Position numbers and translations under genes: made by a program. From the NCBI RefSeq assembly GCF_014651615.1, contig NZ_BMXF01000003.1:1-64000 (forward strand): a stretch of DNA of 64,000 bases, in the 5' to 3' direction. Shown piece by piece: positions 17,349-25,581 of this stretch. How positions within the stretch are numbered: position 1 is the first letter of the stretch; each line of letters opens with the position of its first letter. The notes under the pieces are model-generated. The model did not search any database. It had not been told where the DNA came from and worked only from the letters and a program-made list of their open reading frames with translations. This DNA is from Persicitalea jodogahamensis. Its GTDB lineage: Bacteria > Bacteroidota > Bacteroidia > Cytophagales > Spirosomataceae.

Positions 17349-18362
17349 TCATTGGGCTTTACCCAAAACACTTTCCAAACTTACAGCCGAGCCGCCTCTT
17401 CGTTTGCTTTCGTCGGCCGCTTCCATAAAGGCAAACATTTCGATGGTCTCCTCAGGTTGCACGGGTACCTTTCCCGTCTCGAAGTACTTGATAATTTCAA
17501 TCAGCAGGGGCTCATAACCAGCGTAAGGTCCCAGGTTAACCTCTCCTTCCTGAGTATAAACTGTACCCCCGTAATTATGCTTACCCGTCCGGGTTCCGCG
17601 AATGGTCCCCACGCGGCCATCGTTCCAGGTTCCCACCACAATGTCGGTACCCGGCGTGGTTACGCGAACGACCTCCCGGCAGCCAGTTCCCATAACTGTG
17701 AAGAGGGGTTCGACCGCGTGAATGCCATACCAGAACAAGTCAGGGTGCGTTTTTTCCAGGCTGGCCGGACTGAAAGTATCCGCGCCAACCACTTTACTTT
17801 TGTCGATGCCAACGATTCCGTTGGTGTAGCGTAGCGATGAGGCAGAAAAAAGCGGTATTTTATATTTCTTGGATGCCTGGAAAATAGCCAGCACATCTTG
17901 CAGTGAAGCGGCGATCGGCTTATCAATAAACACCCTTTTTCCAGCCTTGAGTACCTGAGTGGCCTGTTCAAGGTGCAAACGTCCGTCGTTGGTTTCCAGC
18001 AGGACGACATCCACATTTTTTAATAAGTCATCTATCGAATCGGCGATTTGAACGCCGTATTTCCTGACTTCTTCTATATAGCCTGGAATCCGGGAGGCGC
18101 TGGTTTCGATGTCGCGACTCCCGTAAGGATATGCAGTAACTACTTTGTATCCCATATATTCTGGCTTCGGATTTTCGGCATTCAGAACTTTAGTAAAGGC
18201 CGTGCTATGGGACGTGTCCAGTCCGATGATCCCAACCCGCTTTCCTTCTTCCGCTATTATTGGGTTGGCATGGATGCGGGTGCTTGCAAATAATCCCAAA
18301 CTCAAACTGCCAATTGCGGCCTTCTCAATGAATGATCTTCGACTGTGCGCCAATTTATCCAT
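17349..18362 (-). CDS. Tat-exported Gfo/Idh/MocA-family oxidoreductase
   Basis: 337 residues. A twin-arginine leader (HSRRSFIEK, hydrophobic core, cleavage near IHAN) precedes a Rossmann-type start, KRVGIIGLDTSHSTAF. The family lysine motif appears as FIDKPIAASL (usually EKP), and the C-terminal alpha/beta domain includes the WYGIHAVEPLF histidine region. Gfo/Idh/MocA enzymes oxidise or isomerise sugars with a tightly held NAD(P). Exported members such as glucose-fructose oxidoreductase use Tat so that the cofactor travels with the protein. The dinucleotide loop lacks a perfect GxGxxG, which is common in this clan. It is the first structural gene after the LacI regulator, with its own palindrome 27 bp before the ATG. 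Confidence 0.78.
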   Translation of the reverse strand: MDKLAHSRRSFIEKAAIGSLSLGLFASTRIHANPIIAEEGKRVGIIGLDTSHSTAFTKVLNAENPKPEYMGYKVVTAYPYGSRDIETSASRIPGYIEEVRKYGVQIADSIDDLLKNVDVVLLETNDGRLHLEQATQVLKAGKRVFIDKPIAASLQDVLAIFQASKKYKIPLFSASSLRYTNGIVGIDKSKVVGADTFSPASLEKTHPDLFWYGIHAVEPLFTVMGTGCREVVRVTTPGTDIVVGTWNDGRVGTIRGTRTGKHNYGGTVYTQEGEVNLGPYAGYEPLLIEIIKYFETGKVPVQPEETIEMFAFMEAADESKRRGGSAVSLESVLGKAQ

Positions 18363-18388
18363 ACTGTATTGTTTAAGAATTATGGTTC

Positions 18389-18402
18389 CGGGTACGTACC
18401 CG
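18389..18402. promoter_or_regulatory. Candidate LacI-type operator before the oxidoreductase gene
   Basis: A second exact copy of CGGGTACGTACCCG, placed 27-40 bp upstream of the oxidoreductase ATG and in the gap after the LacI-family gene. A site this close to the start would overlap the promoter or early transcript, as expected for repression. The two copies make a shared regulator likely. Confidence 0.62.
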
Positions 18403-18496
18403 TAAATTTAGAAAATAATATTGGAATACAATGGATTTTTCACTAAAACATTTGTTTTGTCAGAGGTTTTCTAGAAGAATGGATAAAGAAACTGGG

Positions 18497-19555
18497 CTAA
18501 TTTCGATAATAAGCCTGATTTTCTTTGGTAACAATATCTATCGGCATGTAGTACTCTTTGTTGATTTTTGTAGAGAAAACAAGGGATTGGTACAATGCCA
18601 TGACGCTCCGGTATCCCTGATCTTCAGGCTGGTGGCAAATCAAGAAATCAATGGTTCCTTTTGCCAAGAAAGATCGGTTGTCTTTGACTAAATCGTAGCC
18701 AACTAAAATTGGCTTTTTGGGGAAGGGTGCGCCATCCAGGTACCGGGCAACAAGCGATGTCCTTGAGTTCGTAACAAATACGGCAGCAGTTGTAGGATTT
18801 TTTGCAAATAATGTTTGTAACTGATTTGCCACAGATTTGAAATCAGTCTGGTGGATATCCACGCGTAGAATTGTTAGGCTATGTTTTTGATCAGAGAAAT
18901 AAGCCCTAAATCCCTTCTCAATCTGTTTATAGGTGTAACTGTCCAGCGCTTTAGTTATATTTAGAAGCACAACTTTGCTTCCTTCATTTAAGGAATAGGT
19001 ACATAGTCTTCCGGCAAGATACCCGCTCTGAAATAACGGGGGGCCGATGTAGGACAAACTGGGCTGATCGGGCAGGTTTGAATCGATGAAAACAAAGGGT
19101 ATCTCTCTTTCTTTGCACTTGGCCACAAAAATTTCTGCTTCACTTATAAAAGAAGGGGAAAGCACTATTCCATCCACACCGGCTTTCAAAATTTTGGTAG
19201 TTTGGGCTGTAAAAGATTTTGGATCTTTGAGGCTGAAAAAATACGATTCCACCTTCACGCCATACTGGCTGATTTCCTGCTCAGCCCGCTGAATCCCTCG
19301 CAGGGGAGCGTCCCAAAAATCGGTCTCATCGGTAACGGAAGGGATGAGCACAGCCAACGTTATTATTTTGCCAGAGGCCAGCCGACTTGCTAAGAGGTTG
19401 GGTTGATAATCCAATTCAGCAATTACCTTTTTTACTTTTTCACGGGTCTTGGCCGAAACGCCGGTGCGGTTGTGGATTACGCGATCTACAGTTGCAATGG
19501 CCACATTAGCGCGGCGAGCAATTTCTTTCACTCCCTTCGGAGAATTTTCTTTCAT
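18497..19555 (-). CDS. LacI-family transcriptional regulator
   Basis: 352 residues. An N-terminal LacI helix-turn-helix (VKEIARRANVAIATVDRVIH, with hinge region LDYQPNLLASRLASGK) is followed by a periplasmic-binding-protein-like sensor domain (LAVLIPSV, GIVLSPSF, IPFVFIDSNLP, SYIGPPLFQSGYLAGR, PILVGYDLV). These regulators bind CpG-centred palindromes and release or bind DNA on sensing a sugar. The gene heads the minus-strand array, and two identical palindromes lie in the first two gaps downstream, so it is the obvious local regulator. The IS3 element ends only about 30 bp upstream of its start, so its native promoter may have been displaced. Confidence 0.92.
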   Translation of the reverse strand: MKENSPKGVKEIARRANVAIATVDRVIHNRTGVSAKTREKVKKVIAELDYQPNLLASRLASGKIITLAVLIPSVTDETDFWDAPLRGIQRAEQEISQYGVKVESYFFSLKDPKSFTAQTTKILKAGVDGIVLSPSFISEAEIFVAKCKEREIPFVFIDSNLPDQPSLSYIGPPLFQSGYLAGRLCTYSLNEGSKVVLLNITKALDSYTYKQIEKGFRAYFSDQKHSLTILRVDIHQTDFKSVANQLQTLFAKNPTTAAVFVTNSRTSLVARYLDGAPFPKKPILVGYDLVKDNRSFLAKGTIDFLICHQPEDQGYRSVMALYQSLVFSTKINKEYYMPIDIVTKENQAYYRN

Positions 19556-19636
19556 AATGTTCTAAAACAATTCGTAAATCCTATTTTGAGGTGGTCCTGA
19601 AAATCCGGACACGAAACTTACTTAACTTCGTGTCAA

Positions 19637-19939
19637 ATGGCAAAAAAAACATCATCCAACCGAAAGTACACCCCCGAATTCAAAGCTGACGTGCTCCGCT
19701 TAGTTGCCAACGGTGAATCTATTCTGGGCGTAGCTCGGAAAATGGGTATCAGTGACAGCATCATTCACTCTTGGCGTGCGGCTGAAAAAAAGACAAAAAC
19801 CCGATCCGATGGCGGAGGCGGAAAGTCAACGACGGTTTTGGAAGACGAAGTCGAAACGTTGCGTCGGCAGCACTGCCAAACGGAAATGAAACGCGATATT
19901 TTAAAAAAAGCATTAGCCATTTTCAGCCGCATGAGCTAA
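19637..19939 (+). CDS. IS3-family OrfA (helix-turn-helix protein)
   Basis: 100 residues: basic start, a helix-turn-helix (YTPEFKADVLRLVANGESIL, ARKMGISDSIIHSW) and a C-terminal heptad region (TVLEDEVETLRRQ) resembling the OrfA leucine zipper. OrfA binds the IS ends and represses or, fused to OrfB by frameshifting, forms the transposase. A run of seven A at 19903-19909, read as TTA AAA AAA, allows a -1 slip into the orfB frame about ten codons before the OrfA stop. The protein is intact but has no functional OrfB partner from this copy. Confidence 0.88.
   Translation: MAKKTSSNRKYTPEFKADVLRLVANGESILGVARKMGISDSIIHSWRAAEKKTKTRSDGGGGKSTTVLEDEVETLRRQHCQTEMKRDILKKALAIFSRMS
19903..19910 (+). promoter_or_regulatory. 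Probable programmed -1 frameshift site of the IS
   Basis: AAAAAAAG at the end of orfA. In the orfA frame it reads ttA AAA AAA, a classic A-type slippery heptamer. A -1 slip continues as SISHFQPHELSPIYAF, directly into the orfB frame, as in other IS3 members. Confidence 0.6.
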
Positions 19940-20848
19940 GCCCGATCTACGCTTTCATCAAGCAGCAAGAGGCTGATTTTCCGGTCAGATTATTGTGTAA
20001 AGTACTTGAAGTCAGAAAAAGTAGCTATTACCAGTACCGCGCGGGAGTTATTTCCCACCCATCCACAGTCAAGCAAGAAATGACCGATAGGGTTCAAGAT
20101 GTTTTCTGGGAAAACCGCCGACGCTATGGCAGTCGACGCATTCAGAAAGCAATCCAAGATGAAGGTGTCGAAGTGGGGCGTCATCGGATCAGGCGGCTGA
20201 TGCAGCAGCAAAACTGGCGAGCTATTCAGCCACGCAGCTTTGTGCCTCGAACAACTGACTCAACCCACGGGCTGCGGGCTTGTCCCAATCTGCTGCTTGC
20301 GTTGGGCAAACCGAGTCGGCCCGACCAAGCTTGGGTAAGCGACATTACATACTTGCTATTGGTAGATGGTGGTTGGGCTTACCTAGCCAGCTGGTTAGAC
20401 TTGTACTCGCGTCGGATCCATAGGCTGGTGCGTCGATTTAAACATGGAGGAGAGTCTGATTATCAGAGCTTTCGACCAGGCCATTACCTTACGTCGCCCA
20501 CAGCCTGGCTTGATTATCCATTCCGACCAGGGTGGACAGTATTTTGGAAAGACGTTTAAAAGACGGCTTACTAAATGGGCTTACCGGCAAAGTATGGCTG
20601 AAAAAGAGAACCCCTACCAGAATGCTCATGCTGAGTCTTTTTGAGGTCGTTTAAAAGCAGAATTACTTGAAGATGGCTGCTTCGAAAGCCTGCAAGATGC
20701 TCACGACGAATTGTTTAACTATATCGAGGGTTATTACAACATTCGACGACCCTACTCCTCTTTGGGGTATCTGTCGCCTATCAATTTTGAAAACCAGTAT
20801 CATAAAGCTAATTTCACCAATAACTCTCAATCACAAGTGTCCGGCTAA
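19909..20848 (+). pseudogene. IS3-family OrfB (DDE integrase) disrupted by frameshift and nonsense mutation
   Basis: Read from the slip site, the frame gives an HTH_21-like region (RRYGSRRIQKAIQDEGVEVG) and the first catalytic aspartate (WVSDITYL). An extra C near 20418-20419 breaks the frame after LYSRRI. In the next frame the protein resumes (MEESLIIRAFDQAI, LIIHSDQGGQYFGKTF with the second aspartate, NPYQNAHAESF with the catalytic Glu) until TGA at 20642, where family members have Trp. It then continues as GRLKAELLEDG to a stop at 20846. All three DDE residues are encoded, but no single reading frame joins them. Confidence 0.88.
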
Positions 20849-20862
20849 ACAGGACCACCTCA

Positions 20863-22236
20863 TTTGACTTATTTGAGCCTATGTTCCTCTCATACGTCTC
20901 TTCCAATATTACATTGTTTCACAACAGAGGCAATACATCCAAGGAGGAGAATCGCTTTTTTTGCGTCCCAATATTCAAATTTTTTTTTGCATAGCGATAT
21001 ACGAACTGGTAGCGTCTAAATTCAGAATGGTGTTTTGCTCTCCTTCGAAGCCGTCATTTCTGCATGGATACTAGTTGACAAAACGAACGTATATGCGCAA
21101 CCCAAAGACCAAATTGGGAAAAAGCTTCAATTTTGTCAGCAGAGGATGGACTGAATAGACGGTCATTTTGCGCAGGATTACTCTCCTGAACTATTGACGA
21201 CTGACTTCTATGATTCGAAATAAACGAATGACACTTTCCTTGTTCAGAACACCTTCAAATCCATTTTACTCGAATACCTATTTTCCAAACCCTATCTATC
21301 TTAGCGACGACCTCTTGACTTTTCAGCCTGTTGGGCATGGGCCCAAGGTATGAGTATTGGAGTTTATATGGAAATCGAGTTCAATGAATCCTATGGAAGA
21401 AATTTATGGCTCCACTTGATGGGACTTAATCTTAGTGGGTTTTTGCTGAGTGCGAAGCTAGTCTTTCAACACTTCAGTGGTTCACTCTTCAACCAACAAA
21501 AGCAATACACCCCGAAACCTGATCTCGTGTTCTCAGAAATAAAATTCTAAAAAAGAATCTATACCGAAAATCGTGACTTGGTTTATAATAGGGAGACATT
21601 CCACGCCCTGATCTTGCGATAATTCACTATCTACGCTTTCATAAAAGAGGAAGTCGAGTTGTTCATATATACAGAGATTGATAAGGGTATATAAGAAATC
21701 AATCAGAGAGGCGGAATATCAGGGAAATCCAATTTTTTTCCGCTCATTCTAATGTAGTGGTGTCCAGGCTGCCGCTTGTTGATTTCTTCCAAATCTGATG
21801 AGTTTCACAAATTTACTCCCTTCTATTATCTGCTCATTACCCTTTCGCTCCATGATTTTTGGCCTAGTTCGTACTTACGTCATCCATAGCACGCCTCCGG
21901 GCGCCCGGCTTCGCTTTAAAGGCACCGTCGTACTTTCTACGTTTTTTCTTTTCATGCATAAACATGCTAAGTTAAGCAAGTTCACTGTGCCCATAAACCG
22001 GATCATCTCAAATAAATCCTTCTCATGTTATTGAAGAATTTATTGCCCGTACTATATGATGGAATATCATCCCGGAAGATTTTCAAAATAACATTAGGGT
22101 TACATTGCGAGGAAACCAATGCTTGGGTCGTTCATCAATCGACCCATTCTGACCAAGATTTCAAGATGAGAAACCTGACAACCCGGCAAATTTTCGCATG
22201 CCATTCTAATAAAATATAATTTGATTTTGCCTGCAC
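20863..22236. other. Degenerate non-coding stretch with traces of IS3-like sequence
   Basis: Nearly 1.4 kb of AT-rich DNA in which no convincing gene can be read; the longest open frames are 60-80 codons with no recognisable domains. Two short stretches resemble insertion-sequence genes: one on the plus strand near 21629-21660 and one on the minus strand at 21864-21965. The segment looks like decayed mobile DNA between the IS copy and the peroxidase gene. Confidence 0.6.
21864..21965 (-). pseudogene. Possible OrfA-type transposase remnant
   Basis: A short minus-strand frame encodes MHEKKKRRKYDGAFKAK before running into unrelated residues and a stop. KKRRKYDxAFKxxA is how many IS3-type OrfA proteins begin. 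The helix-turn-helix that should follow is absent, so this is at most the 5' tip of a decayed transposase. The match is short and could be chance. Confidence 0.35.
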
Positions 22237-23424
22237 TCACTCGACGTTACCCTTCACCTTGAGGCCGCTGGGGACACGCTCGGGGACGCTCTTGTCAAAA
22301 TCGTCGTCATTCAGCGTGTTCAAAAATTGCACGATGCGGGAAATGTCTTTAAAGTTGACATTCATTTGTGTGGCAAGGGTGTCCATCTGTTCCGGCTTCA
22401 CCTTAGGATTGGGGATTTTGCCCCCTGAAATATCCTCGTAGAATTGCAGCACCTGTTCCAGATTGGCGATTCTGCCGCTGTGCATATAAGGGGCTGTATA
22501 GCGCAAATTGCGCAAACTTGGGGTCCGAAAGGCATAGGCGCCATTGATTCCGGCATCTGAATCTTCCCGATTTTTAGAATCGGGAACGCCAAGCGTATGC
22601 AACTTATAATCAGAGAGCATGGGGCCATTGTGGCATTTGGCGCATCCCGTTTTTAGAAATAACCTGAGTCCATCTTTTTCGCTTAATGAAAGCGCGTTGC
22701 TATCGCCGCGCATATATTGATCGAAGCGTGAGTTGGTTGCAATGAGGGTACGTTCATAGGAGGCAATGGCTTTTCCAAGGTTTTTTTCGTTGACGGGATT
22801 TGGGTCTCCGGCAAACACCGCTGCAAAACGTTGATAATACTCGGGAATATTTCTAATCCTTTCCACCACTTCGGCCAGAATATTTTCTTCGGTCACACTG
22901 TTGCCACGCATTTCTTCCAGGGTCGCGATGGGTAGCAGGGCTTGTTCTTCCAGGCCTTTGGCACGCAGATCCCAAAACATCGGGGCCGATTCGGCGCGGT
23001 AGGGTTCATGATTCTTAATGCCATTGAAGGCCGTATTCAACACACTTTGCGAGTTGCGTTTGGTGAAGGGAATGTCGTTTGGGATTAAAAAATGTCGCTT
23101 GCTACCGTTCCCCATGCCATTGACCCCGATGGAGGTTTCCATGAATTCGGCGTAGTTAAACTCCGGCTGGTGGCAGGTGGCGCAGGCAACGTCTTTATTA
23201 CCCGATAGAATGGGATCGTAAAAAAGGAGTCGACCCAAGGCGATTTTTTCCGCGTTTGGTGGATTGTCAGCCGGATGTATGACTTCTAACGGCAAGGCAC
23301 CGAGGTCGGCCAGTGTTTCGACAACTTTTTCTGGCTTTCGCTTCTCGCGATGATCATTTTGGCAACTCAAAAAGCCCCAAAGGAAGGGCAAAATGATTAA
23401 TTTGAAGTAAAAGGAGTTCTTCAC
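22237..23424 (-). CDS. Di-haem cytochrome c peroxidase / MauG-family lipoprotein
   Basis: About 395 residues from the GTG at 23424. The frame extends 46 codons further upstream, but the GTG gives a proper lipoprotein leader (LPFLWGFLSC). Two haem c sites are present, CATCH and CAKCH. The family framework is clear: ALGRLLFYDPILSGN, ACATCHQPEFNYAE, RNSQSVLNTAFNG, FWDLRAKGLEEQALLPI, and AFRTPSLRNLRYTAPYMHSGR. Bacterial di-haem peroxidases reduce hydrogen peroxide in the periplasm, while MauG relatives oxidise protein or small substrates. It stands alone between degenerate DNA and the GntR gene, with no sign of an operon. Confidence 0.87.
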   Translation of the reverse strand: MKNSFYFKLIILPFLWGFLSCQNDHREKRKPEKVVETLADLGALPLEVIHPADNPPNAEKIALGRLLFYDPILSGNKDVACATCHQPEFNYAEFMETSIGVNGMGNGSKRHFLIPNDIPFTKRNSQSVLNTAFNGIKNHEPYRAESAPMFWDLRAKGLEEQALLPIATLEEMRGNSVTEENILAEVVERIRNIPEYYQRFAAVFAGDPNPVNEKNLGKAIASYERTLIATNSRFDQYMRGDSNALSLSEKDGLRLFLKTGCAKCHNGPMLSDYKLHTLGVPDSKNREDSDAGINGAYAFRTPSLRNLRYTAPYMHSGRIANLEQVLQFYEDISGGKIPNPKVKPEQMDTLATQMNVNFKDISRIVQFLNTLNDDDFDKSVPERVPSGLKVKGNVE

Positions 23425-24083
23425 GGGAAAAAACTGAGTAGGGAATTTCAAGAATAAAATAAAACTGACGGCATATACCTCCCTTTTGGGGTTGTTCGGA
23501 ATTTCAGAATGAGGAGTCATTCCAGTTGTGGTGTTGGCATTCTCTGAAAAGTCATCAACCAAATTTTAAAGAATTACTTTCCCAAGTCCTCCTCCTTTTA
23601 GCACAGCGGGTTAGAAGGAGCTTCAACACTGTGTTACCATGGTCCCGATCCTTTACCACCTTAAGCAGAGTTTATTTATTAAAGCTTTATAGGCAATTCA
23701 ACAGTTCGGAAAGTCCAAATCCCTGGCCTGTGACTCCACAGATGTTCCAGCGCATTTGTTTATAGGGAAACAGATCGCGATTTATCCACGGACTAAGAGA
23801 TTGAAAATTTTGTTGTGATGCGACTTGTAAAAATCGATAAGTTAACGATGATGTCTACATCATCAATAGTATTTTGAGACGGTCCGATTCATCAGCATAC
23901 TATCGCTGCGCCGAAAACACTGTTTAATAGCCTGGCTTAACAAAAGCGTTATTCCTGACGGCAGGCTGTGTTTGGCTTTACAAAAATATTCCACTTTTGT
24001 CTGGTTGACATAGAAGTTGATGATCCGTTGCCGCCCAAAAGTGCTTAATTCTTATATTGCGGAATGAACAAATTCATTCTGTG
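23425..24083. other. Intergenic region between peroxidase and GntR genes
   Basis: About 660 bp (about 520 if the peroxidase starts at its earliest in-frame codon). It must contain the promoters of the two divergent genes. Apart from the inverted repeat at 23847-23864 nothing recognisable is seen. Part resembles decayed coding DNA with stops in all frames. Confidence 0.5.
23847..23864. promoter_or_regulatory. Inverted repeat upstream of the GntR gene
   Basis: GATGATGT-CT-ACATCATC: two perfect 8-base arms with a 2-base centre, about 220 bp upstream of the GntR-family ATG. It could be a dimeric regulator site, perhaps for autoregulation. The distance from the gene is long and no second copy was found in the window. 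Confidence 0.3.
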
Positions 24084-24848
24084 ATGACTAAACCTAAATT
24101 TATTGTCATCAGCGAGGGCATCATCGAAAAGATTAAGTCCGGTGAGTATCAACCGGGCGACCAAATACCTTCTGAAAACGAACTGATCAAGCAATACCGG
24201 GTGAGTAACACCACCGCGCGCAAAAGTTTGTTGGATATCGAATCCAAGGGCTGGGCCAAAAGAATCAAAGGGAAAGGCACCTTTGTCCTGAATCGCACGC
24301 CCGACCACCACCTGGTGCGGACCCTGGGTTCGATTATGGCGACGAGAAGGGGATTTCACGATAGCCTGATCGCGGAGGGGTTCAGACCAAAAGACCTGGT
24401 ATTGGAGAAAGCGATCTTACCTGACGGAATATCTACGGAAATCGGCGGCAAGCATTTTATTATCGATGGCCCGGTTCTGAAAATCCACCAACTCCGGTAT
24501 GCGGACGAGGAAATCATTAAGGACGAAATCAAGTATGTTTCTTTAAAACTCTGTCCGAATATCCACAAAAAACCGACCGAAATATCCTACTTCAAAGCGT
24601 ATGAAACTACTTATCGGCTAAAAATCGAAGAAGTGAAACAAACGCTCAGTGCCGATATCACCCATCCCGAATCAAAGGATAATAATTTCGATCTAAAGCA
24701 GGCCACTCCGGTATTTATTTTGGATAGTGCAGTGGTGTGCGCCAACGGAAAGGTAGTTGAACTTGAAAGATCATACTACCGCGGAGACAAATACAAGTTT
24801 GCCATCGTGGCCAATCCTGAATATCACAACACCGATCCCGAAAGCTGA
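24084..24848 (+). CDS. GntR/HutC-family regulator with UTRA sensor domain
   Basis: 254 residues from the ATG at 24084 (an in-frame TTG at 24057 would add nine). Residues about 8-70 are a GntR winged helix (IIEKIKSGEYQPGDQIPSENELIKQY, VSNTTARKSLLDIESKGWAKRIKGKGTFV, each part of one domain). The rest is a UTRA ligand domain, including VLKIHQLRYADEEIIKDEIKYVS and PVFILDSAVVCANGKVVELERSYYRGDKYKF. HutC-type regulators sense small metabolites, often sugar phosphates. The gene converges on the SGNH gene with a 13-bp gap at the end of the rhamnose-type locus, so it is the likely regulator of that locus (inference). Confidence 0.88.
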   Translation: MTKPKFIVISEGIIEKIKSGEYQPGDQIPSENELIKQYRVSNTTARKSLLDIESKGWAKRIKGKGTFVLNRTPDHHLVRTLGSIMATRRGFHDSLIAEGFRPKDLVLEKAILPDGISTEIGGKHFIIDGPVLKIHQLRYADEEIIKDEIKYVSLKLCPNIHKKPTEISYFKAYETTYRLKIEEVKQTLSADITHPESKDNNFDLKQATPVFILDSAVVCANGKVVELERSYYRGDKYKFAIVANPEYHNTDPES

Positions 24849-24861
24849 TAGATTCCTTCCC

Positions 24862-25581
24862 TTACTTTTCGACAAACCAAGCCGAAATGGCCTCGGCTAT
24901 GAGTTGATGGCCGGCCAAATTAGGGTGATTGACGTGTGACATGTACTCCTTTATCATCCCGGCTTTGGCTATTTCCTCGAATTCTGTAAATGGATCAGCC
25001 AGCCCGATGTGGTATTTCTCCGCCAGTCGCCGGATTTGTTGGGCGTGTTGTTCCAGGGGGTTGCCAGCTTGGGCAATGTCCACCCGCTGGTCGGGTGAGG
25101 GGGTGAGCAAGATCACCTTGATATCCTGCGCCTGCGCTTTTCGGATCATATCCTGCCAGGCTACTTTCGCCTTCTCTAGCCCAAGAGCACGGTCATTGAG
25201 CGCGTAGTCAATCAAAAGTACATCGGGTCGGTGTACCAATACTTCCTTCTCCATGCGCTCATTCCCTTTCTGAGCGTTTTCGCCGCCGATGGCGGTGACA
25301 ATCACATTGATTACCGCGTAGGGATACTGCTCTTTCAACTTTTTCAACACTAAGTGTGGATACGACTCCAAGGTATGCACCTCATGATCGTGCCAGAAAC
25401 CCGCCGGAACGGAGTGGCCGTGAAAGACGATATTGATCGTTCGGTTTTTGGGCCAGACTTTTTTCAACTCCTGCTTGATATCCGATAAATATTCCTTCCG
25501 ATCTGCCGTTTGCGCATCTTGAGCAAATGCAGAACGGCCAAGGAGAAACAAAGTACCTAACACCCAGACTAGGCGGTTCAT
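24862..25581 (-). CDS. Exported SGNH/GDSL-family hydrolase
   Basis: 239 residues with a Sec signal peptide ending SAFAQ. SGNH blocks can be traced: the nucleophile serine in FHGHSVPAGF, the glycine of block II in VIVTAIGGENAQ, the asparagine in DYALND, and the catalytic Asp/His pair as HPNLAGH near the C-terminus. Such enzymes remove acetyl or other acyl groups from sugars or cut other esters. Its ATG overlaps the stop of the upstream rhamnosidase-like gene (ATGA), so the two are translated together. In a locus with a sulfatase and rhamnosidases it most likely deacylates the same glycan in the periplasm. Confidence 0.8.
   Translation of the reverse strand: MNRLVWVLGTLFLLGRSAFAQDAQTADRKEYLSDIKQELKKVWPKNRTINIVFHGHSVPAGFWHDHEVHTLESYPHLVLKKLKEQYPYAVINVIVTAIGGENAQKGNERMEKEVLVHRPDVLLIDYALNDRALGLEKAKVAWQDMIRKAQAQDIKVILLTPSPDQRVDIAQAGNPLEQHAQQIRRLAEKYHIGLADPFTEFEEIAKAGMIKEYMSHVNHPNLAGHQLIAEAISAWFVEK

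Larger units (their letters stand above)
19587..20862 (+). mobile_element. IS3-family insertion sequence, complete ends but inactivated transposase
   Basis: The 1276-bp element has terminal inverted repeats. The left end starts TGAGGTGGTCCTG, then 5 different bases, then CCGGACAC; the right end, read inward, has the same two blocks around a different 5-base spacer. TTT on both sides (19584-19586 and 20863-20865) may be the 3-bp target duplication of this family, but the surrounding DNA is AT-rich, so it is weak evidence. OrfA is intact. OrfB lies in the -1 frame and is broken by one extra base and one stop codon. The element separates the LacI-regulated locus from the degenerate region. Confidence 0.93.

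Noticed and set aside
17349-18362. Oxidoreductase as a GH109 alpha-N-acetylgalactosaminidase
   Set aside because: GH109 proteins share the Gfo/Idh fold and Tat leader but are about 100 residues longer; the length and the DKP motif do not fit well.
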